Below are positions 13,001 through 25,315 of a stretch of 64,000 nucleotides of DNA, piece by piece; within the stretch, counting starts at the first letter, position 1, and every line of letters starts with the position of its first letter. Position numbers and translations under genes: made by a program. Location: the NCBI GenBank assembly GCA_021464245.1, contig JADCRB010000162.1, positions 2,329,476 to 2,393,475 on the forward strand. Direction: 5' to 3'. The stretch is from Carallia brachiata. Lineage: Eukaryota > Streptophyta > Magnoliopsida > Malpighiales > Rhizophoraceae. The notes beneath the pieces were generated by a model. It saw nothing but the letters and a program-made list of their open reading frames with translations. It ran no database searches and was not told where the DNA came from.

Positions 13001-13315
13001 TGGTTGTGAAAACCAGACCGAATTGACCGGTCCGACCGGTTGAATCGGTGACCGGCCGGTGGTCTGGTCCGGTTCAAGGAAAAAATTAAATGAAACTTAA
13101 ACTGGTTAGAATCGGTCAAGAACCGGTCAAAACCGATAAAAATCGGTTAAAATCAAACCGGTTCAAGTAAAATAATAAAAATATAAAAATTTTAATTTGA
13201 TCCCAAAGTTTGTTTAAATTATAATTTGATCTCTAAATTTATTAAAATTTTTAATTTAGTTTTAAATTTGTCAAAACTTTCAATATATATATATATATTA
13301 ATTATTTATTTAAAT

Positions 13316-13347
<32 letters not shown>

Positions 13348-13431
13348 ATATATTTAAATACCGGTCTGACTAGTTAAATTTTAACTCACTAATATTTTCA
13401 GTTTGATATCTAATTCGCTTTTGATAACCTT
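13001..13431. mobile_element. Non-autonomous element with ACCGGTT-rich ends, copy B
   Basis: It is bounded by the 11-bp direct repeat ACATTAAAGCA (12990-13000 and 13432-13442). The left end TGGTTGTGAAAACC is an imperfect inverted match to the right end TTTTGATAACCTT. The left subterminal region has many CCGGT motifs. It is the same family as copy A, inserted only 28 bp away, with its own target duplication. Confidence 0.75.
13281..13354. repeat. (AT)n-rich tract inside element copy B
   Basis: Several adjoining runs of AT dinucleotides interrupted by short A/T segments. It is likely to be length-polymorphic. Confidence 0.85.
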
Positions 13432-14445
13432 ACATTAAAGCACTTAGTGTTCATGAAAAAAAAAAAAAAACACACTTACTAACTCTCCGTGTTCTCTCTC
13501 CTTTTCCCTTTTTTTTTTTTTTCTGGGTTTTTTGGGCCTTTTTTCTTAATTCAATTGATCCTGTTGAGTTCCTGTTTGGGGGGGGGGGGTCAATTCCATT
13601 TTTTAAGAAAGTTGGAGATTATCAAAAAAAACCAGACCTGCTCTGCTGCTTCTGCCAAGGTATGTAAATCCAGCATCCAACTAATAATACTCAAGCGTGT
13701 TCCCTCTGTTCCTGTTTCTTTTCGGGTTTGCAAATCCCTCCAATCTGAATTTAGCTGAAAGTTCAGATCTTTGTTTGCTTTTTCAACTAATACCCGCAAA
13801 GAAAGGTTCTTTCCTATTCTTTCCCTTTTTTTTTTTGGCTTTTGAACTTCATACTTTCATAGATGATAGCCCCTTTTCGGATTATGTAATTATTAGAACA
13901 TTTGTTTGAATCGTTGGATTGTATAACCGGGGCCGTGGACATTATATATAAACATGATTTCCATTTCAGTATTGATATATAGCACGAAGATTTTTTTCGC
14001 GATTTTTCACTAATTGATTTTTTTGTTGTTGTGGTAGAGTGTTTTAGTATTTTTATTTTTGTTTTGTAAAACTAAAATTTAAGTAGAATGAGTGTTACCG
14101 TAAAATTTGAGAACTTAACCAATATTCGTAAAATTTCGTGAAGAAACTTTTGTGGTGTTTATATTTATTCTTTCCATTTTCATTCCCAGATCCTGCCATT
14201 TTGGTTTTGCAAATAATGCAATTTTGATGGATAAATCATAGTTGGATGTTAGCATTCTCCCCTGTCTGCCTTCTTTTTTTGTTCTGTTTTTAAGTTTTTG
14301 TTGTTATGAAAATGTTTACTGATGATCAGAATCATGGCCTCAAAACCTAAAAACAGCATCTCCTTCAGACCCCGGAATAAGATTTACAATAAGAAACAAC
14401 AGGGAGACAATTGTGAACCCAATGGTTCTCTGCTTCTTGTTGCAA

Positions 14446-16066
14446 TTAAGCAATGACTTCATCTTTCATACAGGACCTTATCTTGATGCTCGTCGCATTG
14501 GCCTCCGCCTTGTGTTCAACATCGCAGCATTCTATTGCACCAGCCTGAAAGAACGCAACATGAAGATCCACTTGAAACTAACAATTCAACATTCAATTCT
14601 ATTGTCTTTAACCAGAGATGAAAGCGCTTACTGTCTTGTGCGTTGTTGCAGGTGAAAGCACCCTGATTTTGGACATGAGATCAGCAGAATGGTTACCAAA
14701 TGCTGAACAAGGTGGCAAGTTACGCGGTGAGGCCCGGATGTAAGTTATGAGAATCTGATCTCCTGAGATATACTCGATAGACTCAAAGAAAAAAACATGA
14801 GGAGCTTCACATGGATTTTTAGTGAGCCACCTGGTATTGAACATGAAAAGTGGGTATTTAGCATTCCTAGCCCACGGCCTAAATGTCTCAAGGGGTTTCC
14901 GGAGAATGCTTCGAGGGATTATGCTCTCGTAGACATGAGTGGAATAGCCCCACGAGACAGAAAATGACCAGTTTCTTTCCCTTTGGTAGCAGATGGTTTG
15001 TTGTAACAAGCGAGATTGATCCAACTTTCCTGCTTTCATCAAGTGGTAGGCAGATTCATAACGATTCTTGTTGGGAAAAATTGGATTCACGAAGTCAAAA
15101 TGATGGAGAGTTAGAACAGGAGACTGTGGGTGTGCTGATAGAAGGCCTGATATATCTTCATGTAGATCAATCTGAAGTCTCCAAACAAATAGATAAGCAA
15201 GAGAAAAACAACTGAAATTGCTACTAAAACTATTGCATCAATATGTTGTCTGTTACCTGGTGAATTCCCTTTTCAATGGTCAAAGCAACTCCAAGATCAG
15301 CCAAACAAGATTGTGCCATGTGATCACTGACAAACAAGTATGGATATCTCGCAATGCATCGATCTAAATTCTTTGACAATGCTTCCACTAATGGATAACT
15401 TACAGCATATCCGGCTCCACCAAATCCCATGTCAAAGGAGAAATCAGCATTTGATTTAACACTTTCTGAATTACCTCCTATGTAGAGGTGCATGGTGTGA
15501 TCATACTTGCCTAGAACCTTCACTAAGTTATCGACAAAGACAATGGTGTCATCATCACACATCATGAACCATCTCAGATCTTCGTCTCCTAGTTTGTACA
15601 TATCTAAAATCGATCGCACTAATCTCACTTGGCCAGGGTTGACAAATTTAGGATATATCTTCAATTTAGTAACATCATTGGTGACACGAAAAGGGGGAGA
15701 AGTTGAAGGCCAAGGTAGGAATTCTTGTGTGGGTTCTTTATCTAGAAATACATATCCTCTAGTTATGTTTGGTCGCCACCATGACTCAATGTATGCTCTT
15801 CTTTGTTTCCATGTTCTCAAGGAACTTACTATCAGAAACCCAATGTGACTAACATTGGTCGGAGAATTGGTGGTGGCATTGTTGGAGGAAGCTGGCCATT
15901 TGAGTCGAAAGGACAAAATCTCCGAGGATCGGTTGGCAGGATGGCTAAACAAAAATGCATACAAGAAGAGCAGTGTTAAACTTGCAATAGTTATACATTT
16001 GTACAAAGTTCCTGGGGCTAGATGCTGAAAGTTTTGCTGAACGGAGTTGGCATCTGTCGGAGACAT
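14446..16066 (-). CDS. DUF604 / GT31 fringe-like glycosyltransferase, tandem copy 2
   Basis: Three exons (16066-15257, 15171-14632, 14544-14446) encode 482 residues, with the same intron positions and phases as copy 1. Features are an N-terminal anchor (about residues 26-40), HIGFLIVSSLRTWKQRRAY, the Asp triplet in FMMCDDDTIVFVDN, FGGAGYAVSYPL, and the DUF604 half with FNTRWLTKNPCEAP. Exon 2 is 540 bp and exon 3 is 99 bp in both copies; exon 1 differs by 18 bp near the N-terminus. The protein is closely similar to copy 1 throughout, so this is a tandem duplication. No frameshift or stop is visible, and key residues are kept, so both copies look functional. It is a predicted Golgi glycosyltransferase with unknown acceptor. 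Confidence 0.93.
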
Positions 16067-17458
16067 CGTGAAGGAACTTCTAGGCTCTTAGAAGTTTGAA
16101 GTAGTCAGCTCTAAATTGTGTAGAAGGATTAAGTGAGTGGTTGTAGTCTTGAAGAGCATGTTAAAACAAGGATTTGTATGAAACACAGGATCTCTTGTCC
16201 TCAAATACGAAATACATAGGAAAGAAAGGCTTCTGGAAAGTATCATGAGCTTGTTTTTCTTGCCTATGTTGGAAAATTCATGTGAGGTTGCACTATTGTT
16301 CAGTTATCTTAATTTCTTTGCAAACCAAGCTTGTCTTGTGGTGCTGCCAGTGCATTATTTTCATGATATTGGCTAGTAGAACACTATTATCAAAAGACCA
16401 AGTGCATTTGGAACAAGATAGCTTGCAGGGCCATGCCCACCCATCAAGAAACATGTGAGCAAAGGTTTCCTAATGGCTTTTCTATCCGTCCGTTGGCACT
16501 TCATAGTAACCAAATTCCTGAAACTTTGTCATTAATGATTTGATGATCATAGTGAAATATGCCCGAAGTCTAATGATTCACTTAATGTAAGAAGTGTCAT
16601 CCACTTTAATATTACTCAGAAACATATCAAATGAACTTATTGTTCTAGTGTTTGAATTGGCAAGTTCCAAGCTTCTGTTGTTGTGTATCTACTGTTGGAG
16701 TTGTAAGTGTAAGTTTGTAAAGAAAGCAAAAACTCCCACATGAAAAATGAGTAGAGAGTTTAAGCGACATATATATGGAAGCTCATGATCCATATTTCAG
16801 ACCAATTGGTCTTGGAAAAGAAGTGGAGTCAATGGCATATTTTTCTATTGTTTGCTTTCGTACTCGCGATGTGAGAGGTCAGCCCTGAAGTCAGAGTTTG
16901 GATATGCAGAAGTCGAGCTCAGAGCATGGAGAAAAAACAAAATGTAATGTGAACTTACGTATTCTATACTAAAATTACAAGCTCACGTATTTCACATGCG
17001 CAAAAAATTCAACATTTACTGACGAACAATCCGGAAGGCAAATGGAGACGAATGGGCTTGGGCTGTTAACATATATGAGGCTCCTGCACTTAAAAAATTG
17101 GGCCAAAGCTGCCCCCAACAGCTCATTCTTTGGTGGGCATATATCATCTTGGGCCTTCATCTGGCATTGATACGATATCGGCTTCCTATTGTCGCCCATT
17201 GCTTCTTCTAGAGACTTTATGCCACTCTTCAGGTTTTTTTGTCAGTGTGAGATCTGTTATCCAAAACCTGTTGGATATCAATTAATTCGATTCAAACACC
17301 TATCAAACTCTCTATTATAAGCGGCTCTCTCAGACTCAAATTTAAAAACATATTTAAAGAGATCCGAGTTTTTTACCATTCCAGCCAACGAGTGCGCCCG
17401 CTCTTAATTATGTTGGGTGGAATTTACCTTCGATCGCGCGAGAAAACTGAAAACTCCA
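16067..17458. other. Upstream region of glycosyltransferase copy 2
   Basis: This is presumably the promoter and 5' UTR of copy 2. The part at 16300-16480 is recognisably similar to 10590-10770 upstream of copy 1, for example ATCTTAATTTCTTT and AAGAAACATGTGAGCAAAGG against AAGAAATATATAAGCAAAAG. A 74-residue minus-strand open frame at 16975-17199 starts with ATG but shows no known domain and is not called. Confidence 0.6.
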
Positions 17459-18346
17459 ATGTCAAAGCCCACCAACAGCCACTGTGATCCCCCCTTCTGC
17501 CGCCACTGCCGATCATCTCGAGGAACGCAGAACGACGCTGAAGGCATCCAAAACGATAAGAAGACAAAACAGAAACACCCCCTTTTTGTCGGACGAGGAG
17601 GACGTCGACGATGTAGCCAGTGGAACCTCAGCCCTCACGACAACGACAGGAACGGCACAAGCCCCTCCGACAATGGGCAATTGGCTCAAATTTGGTACTT
17701 TCTTTTATTTATTTTAGTTTAGTTAAAAGTAGGATAGACCACTGACTGATGTTTATCAAACTTTAAAACATTCCCGGGCAAAAGATAGAAAATTGGCTTT
17801 ATTTGTTGATTTCTCCTTGTGGAATGTGAAGCTACTGCATAAGTTTGATATATTCAAAGTGAAATTTTGGTGTCAATTAATAAGAAGTGCCAGCAAATTA
17901 CAGTTCTGAGAGTTTGAAAGTTGGTATTTAAACTTGGGAAGTCCAAACTTAAAAGAGCATTAGGAGGGCCAGAGAACCAAGCAACAACAATTAGTCTTGA
18001 CACCACTTCTTACTCGAAATCTTAATACGTAAGGTTATAAGACTTTAGCCGTATAGAAGTTGCTTGCTCTTGGTTTCTCTTTCCAATACGAGACTTGCAC
18101 TATATTTCGACAGTTCTCTCTACAGTCAGGTGGCTCAGAAGTTATGGTTGCTAGTCTTATCACTATTCTTTTTGTTTCTAGCGTAAGATGATGAGCAAGT
18201 ATAACCCTTTTTCTGAATGGAGTTTGCAGATTGAACGTACTTCAATGTTTGCAAGTAGGTTTGGAGATAGGATGCACAAAAAAGCTATTGCGGAAGTCAA
18301 AGACCAATTCACTTTGGTTGGATTCAGCCAAGTTAGAAAAGCCAGG
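17459..18346 (+). other. Possible small unrecognised gene or gene remnant
   Basis: Two segments look coding but I cannot join them convincingly. The first (17459 to about 17693) is GC-rich; one frame begins with ATG at 17459 and another, without ATG, reads FLSDEEDVDDVASGTS. The second (18182-18345) follows a good acceptor (TTTGTTTCTAG) and ends at a plausible donor (CCAG|GTATCA). It reads KYNPFSEWSLQIERTSMF and KKAIAEVKDQFTLVG. The strong acceptor needs a phase-0 upstream exon, but that frame of the first segment is closed by stops. The alternatives are an unusual acceptor, a start at ATG 18188, or a decayed gene. I recognise no family. Confidence 0.3.
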
Positions 18347-18491
18347 TATCACTTGTCTCTTACATTGCTTGTAATGCATGTTTAATGGGGTCTGTGTACA
18401 GTTTCTGAAACTAGTTCAACCATCCTTAATCGAATTAGCCGTGACAAAGCCTGGAATATTGCTGACATGCATTAGATCGCTGCTGCATCCA

Positions 18492-21400
18492 CTAGTGAAT
18501 CGGAGAATTGAGACCCTCTTGAGAAGACAAAGAATGCAGAGTTTGATGCCTCTTAGAAGGAAAAGGCGAATTCTTCCTGAAAGATGGCCTCTTCTTGAGA
18601 TGCTGTATGGTTCTTTTGGCATAAAGCATGCGGAACATGGGCAAAGTCCTCTCTTTCAACTTGAGAATGACATAGAAGAGGAATCTCAAGCATATGAGAA
18701 TGGCAACTACGGCAGCTAAGTCCCACCATTTTGAGTGATTAATGTTGATGCCAAGCATGGTTGCAAGTATAACTTCGCCCTTCACTTTCGGACCACCAGG
18801 TATGAAAGGATCAAACTCAAGTCCGATCATGTCGTTCTTATATGCTCCCTGCATTGTTGTGTTGCACGTGAATTATTAGGCTCTGGAATGTTGAATGCTT
18901 GACTAACTCTAGGAGAAAAGTCATTGAAACATTTGTTTTGCTGTAATTACCTGCAAACCCCAAGCTCCATAGTTGATGTAAGAGATTGGGTAACGCCAGA
19001 AGACTTTGGGAAGATCAGGCAGCCACCGAAAGAACCCGGAAGTGGCCATTAGGATTCCCTGCAGAGGAATATCAATGGAAATAGAAAACCAACCATAAAT
19101 ATTAGAATGAGACAATATAATCAGTGAAAGTAGAATAAAATAGTTATCCTTACAATATATCCGGCTCCAATAATTACTCCCATTAGGAAGTTAGGAACCA
19201 AAGAAGCTATGGTCATCATGCAGCTCTCTACAGCTGCTATTGCACTTATAAGATCGAGGCTGACGTACACAAAATGTGAAAATCCAGGCCGAAATTTCAC
19301 CATGTAGTAGGTGATACCTGCCGTAGCAACTGACATCACGGTTATGTATGGAAAGGAAGAGAGGAAATTAGACAGGATATATACACCAATCCCATAATGC
19401 CCATTGAGCCTTTCCTTATAGAAGACCTGCTCAAAGAACACAGATACAAGCAATGAAAAGCCAAGTAGTGCCGATATGGTAACTGCGAAACATTTGTTGG
19501 AATATGTTTTTGCATTAACCTTCAATTCTTCAATAAAGGAAAGGAAGCCTCCAATGGACATGAATGTCATAAACCCAGATATGAAACCTCCACAAGCTCC
19601 GCGGGCAAAGATTGCTGTGTAGCCTGTCCCAACATCGTAAAAGATGGTACCCACACAGAGAGACAATGCTATGTAGACGCCTATTCTTATCCAATAGTAT
19701 CCTATATCTCTCCACATATTAGTGAAAGATCTTTGAGTCAGTGTTGAAAGTTGCTTCCACCAGTTTGATTGGCTCTTTCCTATTCCATTGATAACAAGCC
19801 ATTTTTCCTGTGCAGAATTTAGCAGTCCAATAATTTTGAATCTGACTTTCTATTGTGGTTTGTCAGGCACAAACAGCTTCTTTAAATATGTGTATACAAA
19901 AGCATTGCATATTTGGAAACTCTTACAATGGCCAAGATTTCTTTTGTTCTGGTTCTTGCTTTTGCCGCATAGCTGGAGCACCTGTATTTCTTAACAAGGA
20001 TCGCCTTGATCTCTGCTGTCGATAAATTTGCCGAAGAATCTGATGGCGTTTGAATTACCTATATATAATCAAAGAAATCGAAATCATGTTTAAGTCGAAT
20101 ACACAACTCCTATGACAGAAACTTACCTGAGTGTTATGGAACCATGAGAAACTGCTAATAAATACTTACTCCGTGAGATTCCATCAGACTTTCGGCAACA
20201 AAATCGAAGTCTGAATTAACGCAACGTAGGAAATGATCAGAAGGGTTTCTTCTACTAGGACATGGAAATCCAGCTTCAGCAAAGAACTACAAAATTTAGC
20301 AATTGTTAGAGACTAGGATAAGAACTAACGGGGAAGTCTATGCTCTATTGTTCTGCACAGTGGTGAATATGAACGACATCTTTTGTCAAGAATTAACACA
20401 ATCTAAAGATTCAGAAACTCAAAATGGCAAAACATTATGTTTTTGGTTTTCAAGAATCCAAAATACTATTGTGGGAAGGTTGGTACATACATACCTCTAC
20501 TGCCATCTCGGCTTCCCCAAAATAAACCGTTTCGCCTCCAGATAATAAAAAAAGGTTGTCAAAGAGAGCAAAAACTTCACTGCTTGGCTGGTGGATTGAA
20601 GAGATGACTGTCCTTCCATCTTGAGCAACATTTCGAAGAGTTTGAATAACAAAGAACGCTGAGGCACTGTCCAGGCCACTTGTAGGTTCATCAAGAAACA
20701 AAAGATGTGGCCTGACGAGGATTTCGAGTGCAATGCTCAGTCTTTTCTTCTCCCCACCACTTATTCCTCTCAGATGCCAGTTTCCAATTAGCCGATCCAC
20801 GCAATCTTGGAGACCCATTTCCATGATTGTTCCTTCTACAATTCCATCAATCTCTTCGTTGGTCATAGTGCTTGGAAGCCTTAAATGAGCCGAATATGTT
20901 ATGGTTTCTCTAACCGTCAGAGTCCCCAATAAAGTATTTTCTTGTGTTACGTAGGCCTGAATTGAAGGATGTAGGATTAGAAGAGAGGGATCCAAAAGTA
21001 CATTTTCATGAATTTTCACCCTGCAAGAATCTTAAACTTGTTTTTGGCATTCAAAATCAAGTAATTAATCTGCGGATGAAGGCTAGCTTAAGTCAATGAA
21101 TCATGACGAGGAGAGATATTTACCACATAAATTTAGAACAATCACACATTACATTGTTCGTAAAAGAATGAAAGAACGAGAAAAAATTCATATAGGAAAC
21201 CCAATTAAATATGTGATCAAACCTTTTTTTATGTTTTTTATTGTCGTTTGTTTCATGGAAAATCTAAATCGCTGTTCTCCATTAGGATCTGTAGATGAAT
21301 TAAATCCTTCCAAAAAGATATCATTAAACTTACAATACCACCGCAGTCTAGCCTTCTCTTCTTCCCATTAAGCAGCACACTCCCAGTCTTAACAAGATTT

Positions 21401-22382
21401 ACTGAGAGCCTACCTGCACCATGTCAAAGATTGCTTTCAATCACCGGTTCACCACTAATTCACTTTGTAATTAAACACACAAGATTTAGGATCTGCTGCA
21501 AGAAATGGGTTGGAAAAGGTACGATAATTGATGGCATTGGGATAAACAGAACAGAAGACGATCACTTTAACATAGCCAGCACCTTGGCAAGCTAGTTACT
21601 AAACCTACCGATACCCCACCAATCCATCGCCCTCTCTCTAACAGTTCAGACCCAAAGCACATAGTTATCAAATTAAACCAGCTTCAGAGACAGACTAAGC
21701 CTGACGATCGTCCCAGCATGCAAAGATGAGACCCCAATGCTCAGTTTTGGTTATTTGGAATTTTGAGCAGTTAAATATGGTTGCCTTTGAAAGGAACTGT
21801 AAGTCAATTTTCTTTCTCATTCACCACCAAACATCGAAACAGATTAGATTTTGGGCAAAAGAAAGAGAAGGGATGAGATGGAAATCCATGTTAGTTTGTC
21901 ACATTTCAACTGTATAAACAACAAACCAATGCATTGATATCTAAAATTAGACATAATATACTTGCACACTCTCAACTTCTACTTTCAGATGAATAAAAAA
22001 GATAGTAGCTGGCATCTGCTTGTCCAAACTCAAGTCTCATTTCCTCATTTGTGGAGTTTTCCCCTGTTTCCTGCCCTATAATAGAAAATGGCACGAGAGA
22101 GAGAGAGAGAGAGGGGAAACCTGCCAATGTATCAAGAAGGGTGGATTTCCCTGACCCAGAAGGACCCATAATAGCCATGATCTTACCAGGCTCAGCATAC
22201 CCATTAAGCCCATTTAGCAGCCTTCTTGTAGGCTTATTGCCAAAATTTGGCAGCATCACAGTTAGATCTTCCCATACCAAGTACATTGACCTTGCTTCAT
22301 CTCCTCCTCCTGACAAACCAGCCTGCACATCCCCACTCCCACCATCTTCAGCTCTGCCATCATTTTCCTGCTCTATCTCCAT
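18492..22382 (-). CDS. ABC transporter G family half-transporter (ABCG11/12/13/15 clade), ABCG13-like
   Basis: Nine exons (22382-22121, 21413-21334, 20956-20495, 20286-20170, 20058-19927, 19807-19520, 19426-19154, 19058-18951, 18848-18492) join in phase to 692 residues, the normal length of the clade. The nucleotide-binding domain comes first: Walker [10 protein letters not shown] (residues 73-81), signature ISGGE (179-183), Walker B LLFLDE (199-204) and the switch His236 in [11 protein letters not shown] six-helix membrane domain follows, with [40 protein letters not shown] and [12 protein letters not shown]. The tail [14 protein letters not shown] is typical of the clade. These half-transporters dimerise in the plasma membrane of epidermal cells and export cuticular wax and cutin precursors. 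The tail region and GAYKNDMIG resemble ABCG13 most, from memory. No defects were seen. Confidence 0.95.
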
Positions 22383-23293
22383 TACCTTCTGCAGATTTCC
22401 TCAGCAACTTCAAGTCAATTTTTCACACTCTAAGCTCGTGGTCTTTTATGATGCTCAGAGTCCAAGTTTGACATGACACACTATTAATCTTTCACTGGTG
22501 AACAAGTTAATGAGCTAATAACTTTGGTGACCAAACCTATTAAAAGAAAATGGAAGAGGGAAGTGAACATATATAGAAGAGGTCTGCTGGTGCCTATAAA
22601 TTGCTCCCTGTTGAAACATAACGCACAACCAAATAAAGAAAGTTAAGACAATGACTGATCACCAACGCATTTTACGGATGCTTCATGACTTTAATGCAGC
22701 CATGCAGCAAAGTAACATCTGAGTAAGAGAAAGGTCATAGCAGTAGGTACTGCAATGGTTATAATGTTTAAGCATTTTTTATATCTTATCTCTTATGGGT
22801 AGAAAGACCTCCAAGGATATTCTTCTTTCATCATTATTTATAAAACCTCATGTGGGAAAGGAATTGCTTTTGAACTTTGCAATAAGCTTTTAGTTCTTCT
22901 ATGCCAATTAACTCTAAACATTTTTTCTGTCGATTTCTTTTGCTTGGTGTAAGAACTGTGTCAATTTTGGAACCCCATATTGTTGTTTTGCAGCATCAAC
23001 AATGACGTTTAGAAGAAATTCACCTTATTAGGAATTGTAGTCAACGTTCTTGGCAAAATGATAAAACTTAAGAGGCTGTAACCCTCAATATGACATAATT
23101 ATGCATAGCCCGTTTGACAGTCTTTTAAGTACAAACTAGAAGCCAATGTCTAACATTTTTTCTATAGGCAGAGGATGTGGAGAAGTATAAGAGATAATGG
23201 AAAAACCTGACAAATACTTAATAATGCCTCTTGAATTCACGCACTGAAATGGGAATAATTTCATGCAGTGGCAGCTGTCATCAGCTTCGGTGC

Positions 23294-23318
23294 AGATGAG
23301 ATGAGATGAGATGAGATG
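23294..23318. repeat. (ATGAG)n microsatellite
   Basis: Five tandem copies of the pentamer GATGA in upstream sequence of the ABCG gene. Confidence 0.85.
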
Positions 23319-24833
23319 GCTTGCAACTATATTTATTTCACTTGACAGGAGGACTGTAGAGGTTGCAAAATGAGATACTTCATTTTGTAAGACTCAAAGA
23401 TCTAGTCTGACTGCAAAGCCAGCAACCTTCACACGTTCCAGAGAAATTTTGTTGGGGGAAGCGCACAGCAGAGGTGGGCACAGGGAATATAAAGAACAAT
23501 GTGTACATGCTCTAATCGCCACCATTTGGTAGCAGGATGAATTAACAGTATTTCAGGACAGCAACTATTGTCATTAACGTCTCTTCAGAGATATAAATTT
23601 TTATTTTAAAAGTCTTAAATTTTAATATTAAAAATAAAATATAAAATTTATAAAAAATAAAAAAATTATTTTATTATATAATTCTCAATTCAACGAATCT
23701 TCTTATAATAAAAAAAAAAAAAAAATAGTAGTAGCTATTGTCAACAACTGTTACAATCAATGCATTCACATGCTGGTCTGCAGAATTATGATTAATGATT
23801 TCGAGAGTTACCATGATGGATGCTTTAAGTTATTGCGCTTTCTTTGCATGCTTGTCATACCATTTATGGTAAGATGACACATGACATGACAGATAGTTTT
23901 CCATATGTTTCCACGTATTTGCACGCTTGTGTAGGGCTGCCCCTAAAGTGTAAATGCAGCCGTACACACAATTTGATCCCTGAATTGTGAAGGTTACAGC
24001 AACAGCTGAAAATTGGGACCCGTTGCTGTCAATTTTCTGTGTGGTTAGCAATCCAAGTAAATGCCTTCCTCTCTATACGGCTCCACTACGTGTTTTTTAA
24101 GTACCATCGAAGTAATTACAAAAACTATTTTAATGACATTTCATAAAATTTTTTTAAATTTAATTATTTAATAATTTATATTATTTTAATCTTATTTATA
24201 TAATAGTTGTAGTTGTAACGTATACAAAAGATGTTAATTGCTGCCAGCATTCAGTTAAGGCAGTGGGAACATGGAAGAACAACAGATTCAAATAATTATA
24301 GTCGAGAGGTTATGTAGGGAATTAACCAACATAGACGAGCAGTGCTTTTAATGCTGCAGCCGATTCCAAATCTATGAAGGGTTTAACGACTGATTCATAT
24401 GGGGCCGCACGGGTTTTAGTATTCCAGTCTTTGAAAGCAAAAAAGACAGGGAGACAGCTTAATGATCTTAATTGTGCGCAAATGCACGTCAACGCTATGA
24501 TAATGTAAATTGTACAAAGATGGGAGTTTTCTCTGAGACTCTGAGTCACCCTGCATTGAATGCCTAAGGCCCTGTTTGTTTTGCATTCTTTTTTTAGAGA
24601 ATGAATTAAAAATTTAATAATTACTATAATCATTGTTCGATTAATTCTTCACTATTTTTTATTTACATTTTCATTCTTTATATTTTCTCTATTTATTTAA
24701 ATAACTTATTTTTCTTATTACTTTTTCTCTCAAAAATTATTATTTAACTTTTTTTTCTATATTTTTTCACTTATTCAAATAACTTATTTTTCACACCACT
24801 TTCTTTTCTATTCCTTTCTTTTCCACACATTTA

Positions 24834-25315
24834 CACTGTGTGTTTGGATAAAATTCTTAAGAGAGAGGAAAGTAAGGGAGAAGAAAAATGTAGGAGAGGA
24901 TCATTAGAGGAAGAAAATATTTTCTATCATCTCTTGTGTTTGGAAAGAAGAGATAGGAGGAAAATTATAAATTCTTTTATTTGGAAAATAGTGGAAAGTG
25001 GGGAAGAGAAATATAAAATGTGTTGAAATAATAATTTTATCTTTCATAATAAATTTTACTAAAATATTTTATTTAGGTAAAATTGTAATTTTTAAATTAT
25101 ATAAGGGGTAATTGAGTCATTTAATAAATTTAGTAAGAGAACTAACAATTTTCCTCTTATTTTTAGGAGGATTGGTTTGGTGGAGTAGGGAGGATTAAGA
25201 GAATTAGAAACTTTCATCTTCCCTATTTTTCAAATATTTTTCAAATATAATAATTTATCTTAATTCTCTTACTTTCTTCTCTCTTTCTCCACTTTACTCC
25301 CTCCCAAACACAGTA
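24834..25315. mobile_element. PIF/Harbinger-like MITE, about 480 bp
   Basis: The left end is CACTGTGTGTTTGGAT. The right end in reverse complement is TACTGTGTTTGGGAGG. Both sides are flanked by TTA (24831-24833 and 25316-25318), the 3-bp target of PIF/Harbinger elements. The interior has GA-rich and CT-rich halves that are roughly inverted. There is no transposase frame. Confidence 0.6.

Larger units (their letters stand above)
9937..14445. other. Transposon-rich spacer between the two glycosyltransferase copies
   Basis: No gene is supported in this 4.5 kb. It holds the upstream region of copy 1, whose 10590-10770 part is similar to 16300-16480 upstream of copy 2. It also holds a tandem duplication of about 158 bp (10815-11124), three inverted-repeat elements (11551-12106, 12330-12972, 13001-13431) and an (AT)n tract. 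T-rich unique sequence and the 3' flank of copy 2 fill 13.45-14.44 kb. Confidence 0.65.

Noticed and set aside
18378..18719. 113-codon plus-strand open frame over the last ABCG exon
   Set aside because: It is the exact complement of the conserved ABCG C-terminal exon and has no family signature of its own. The same applies to 22051-22476 over exon 1.
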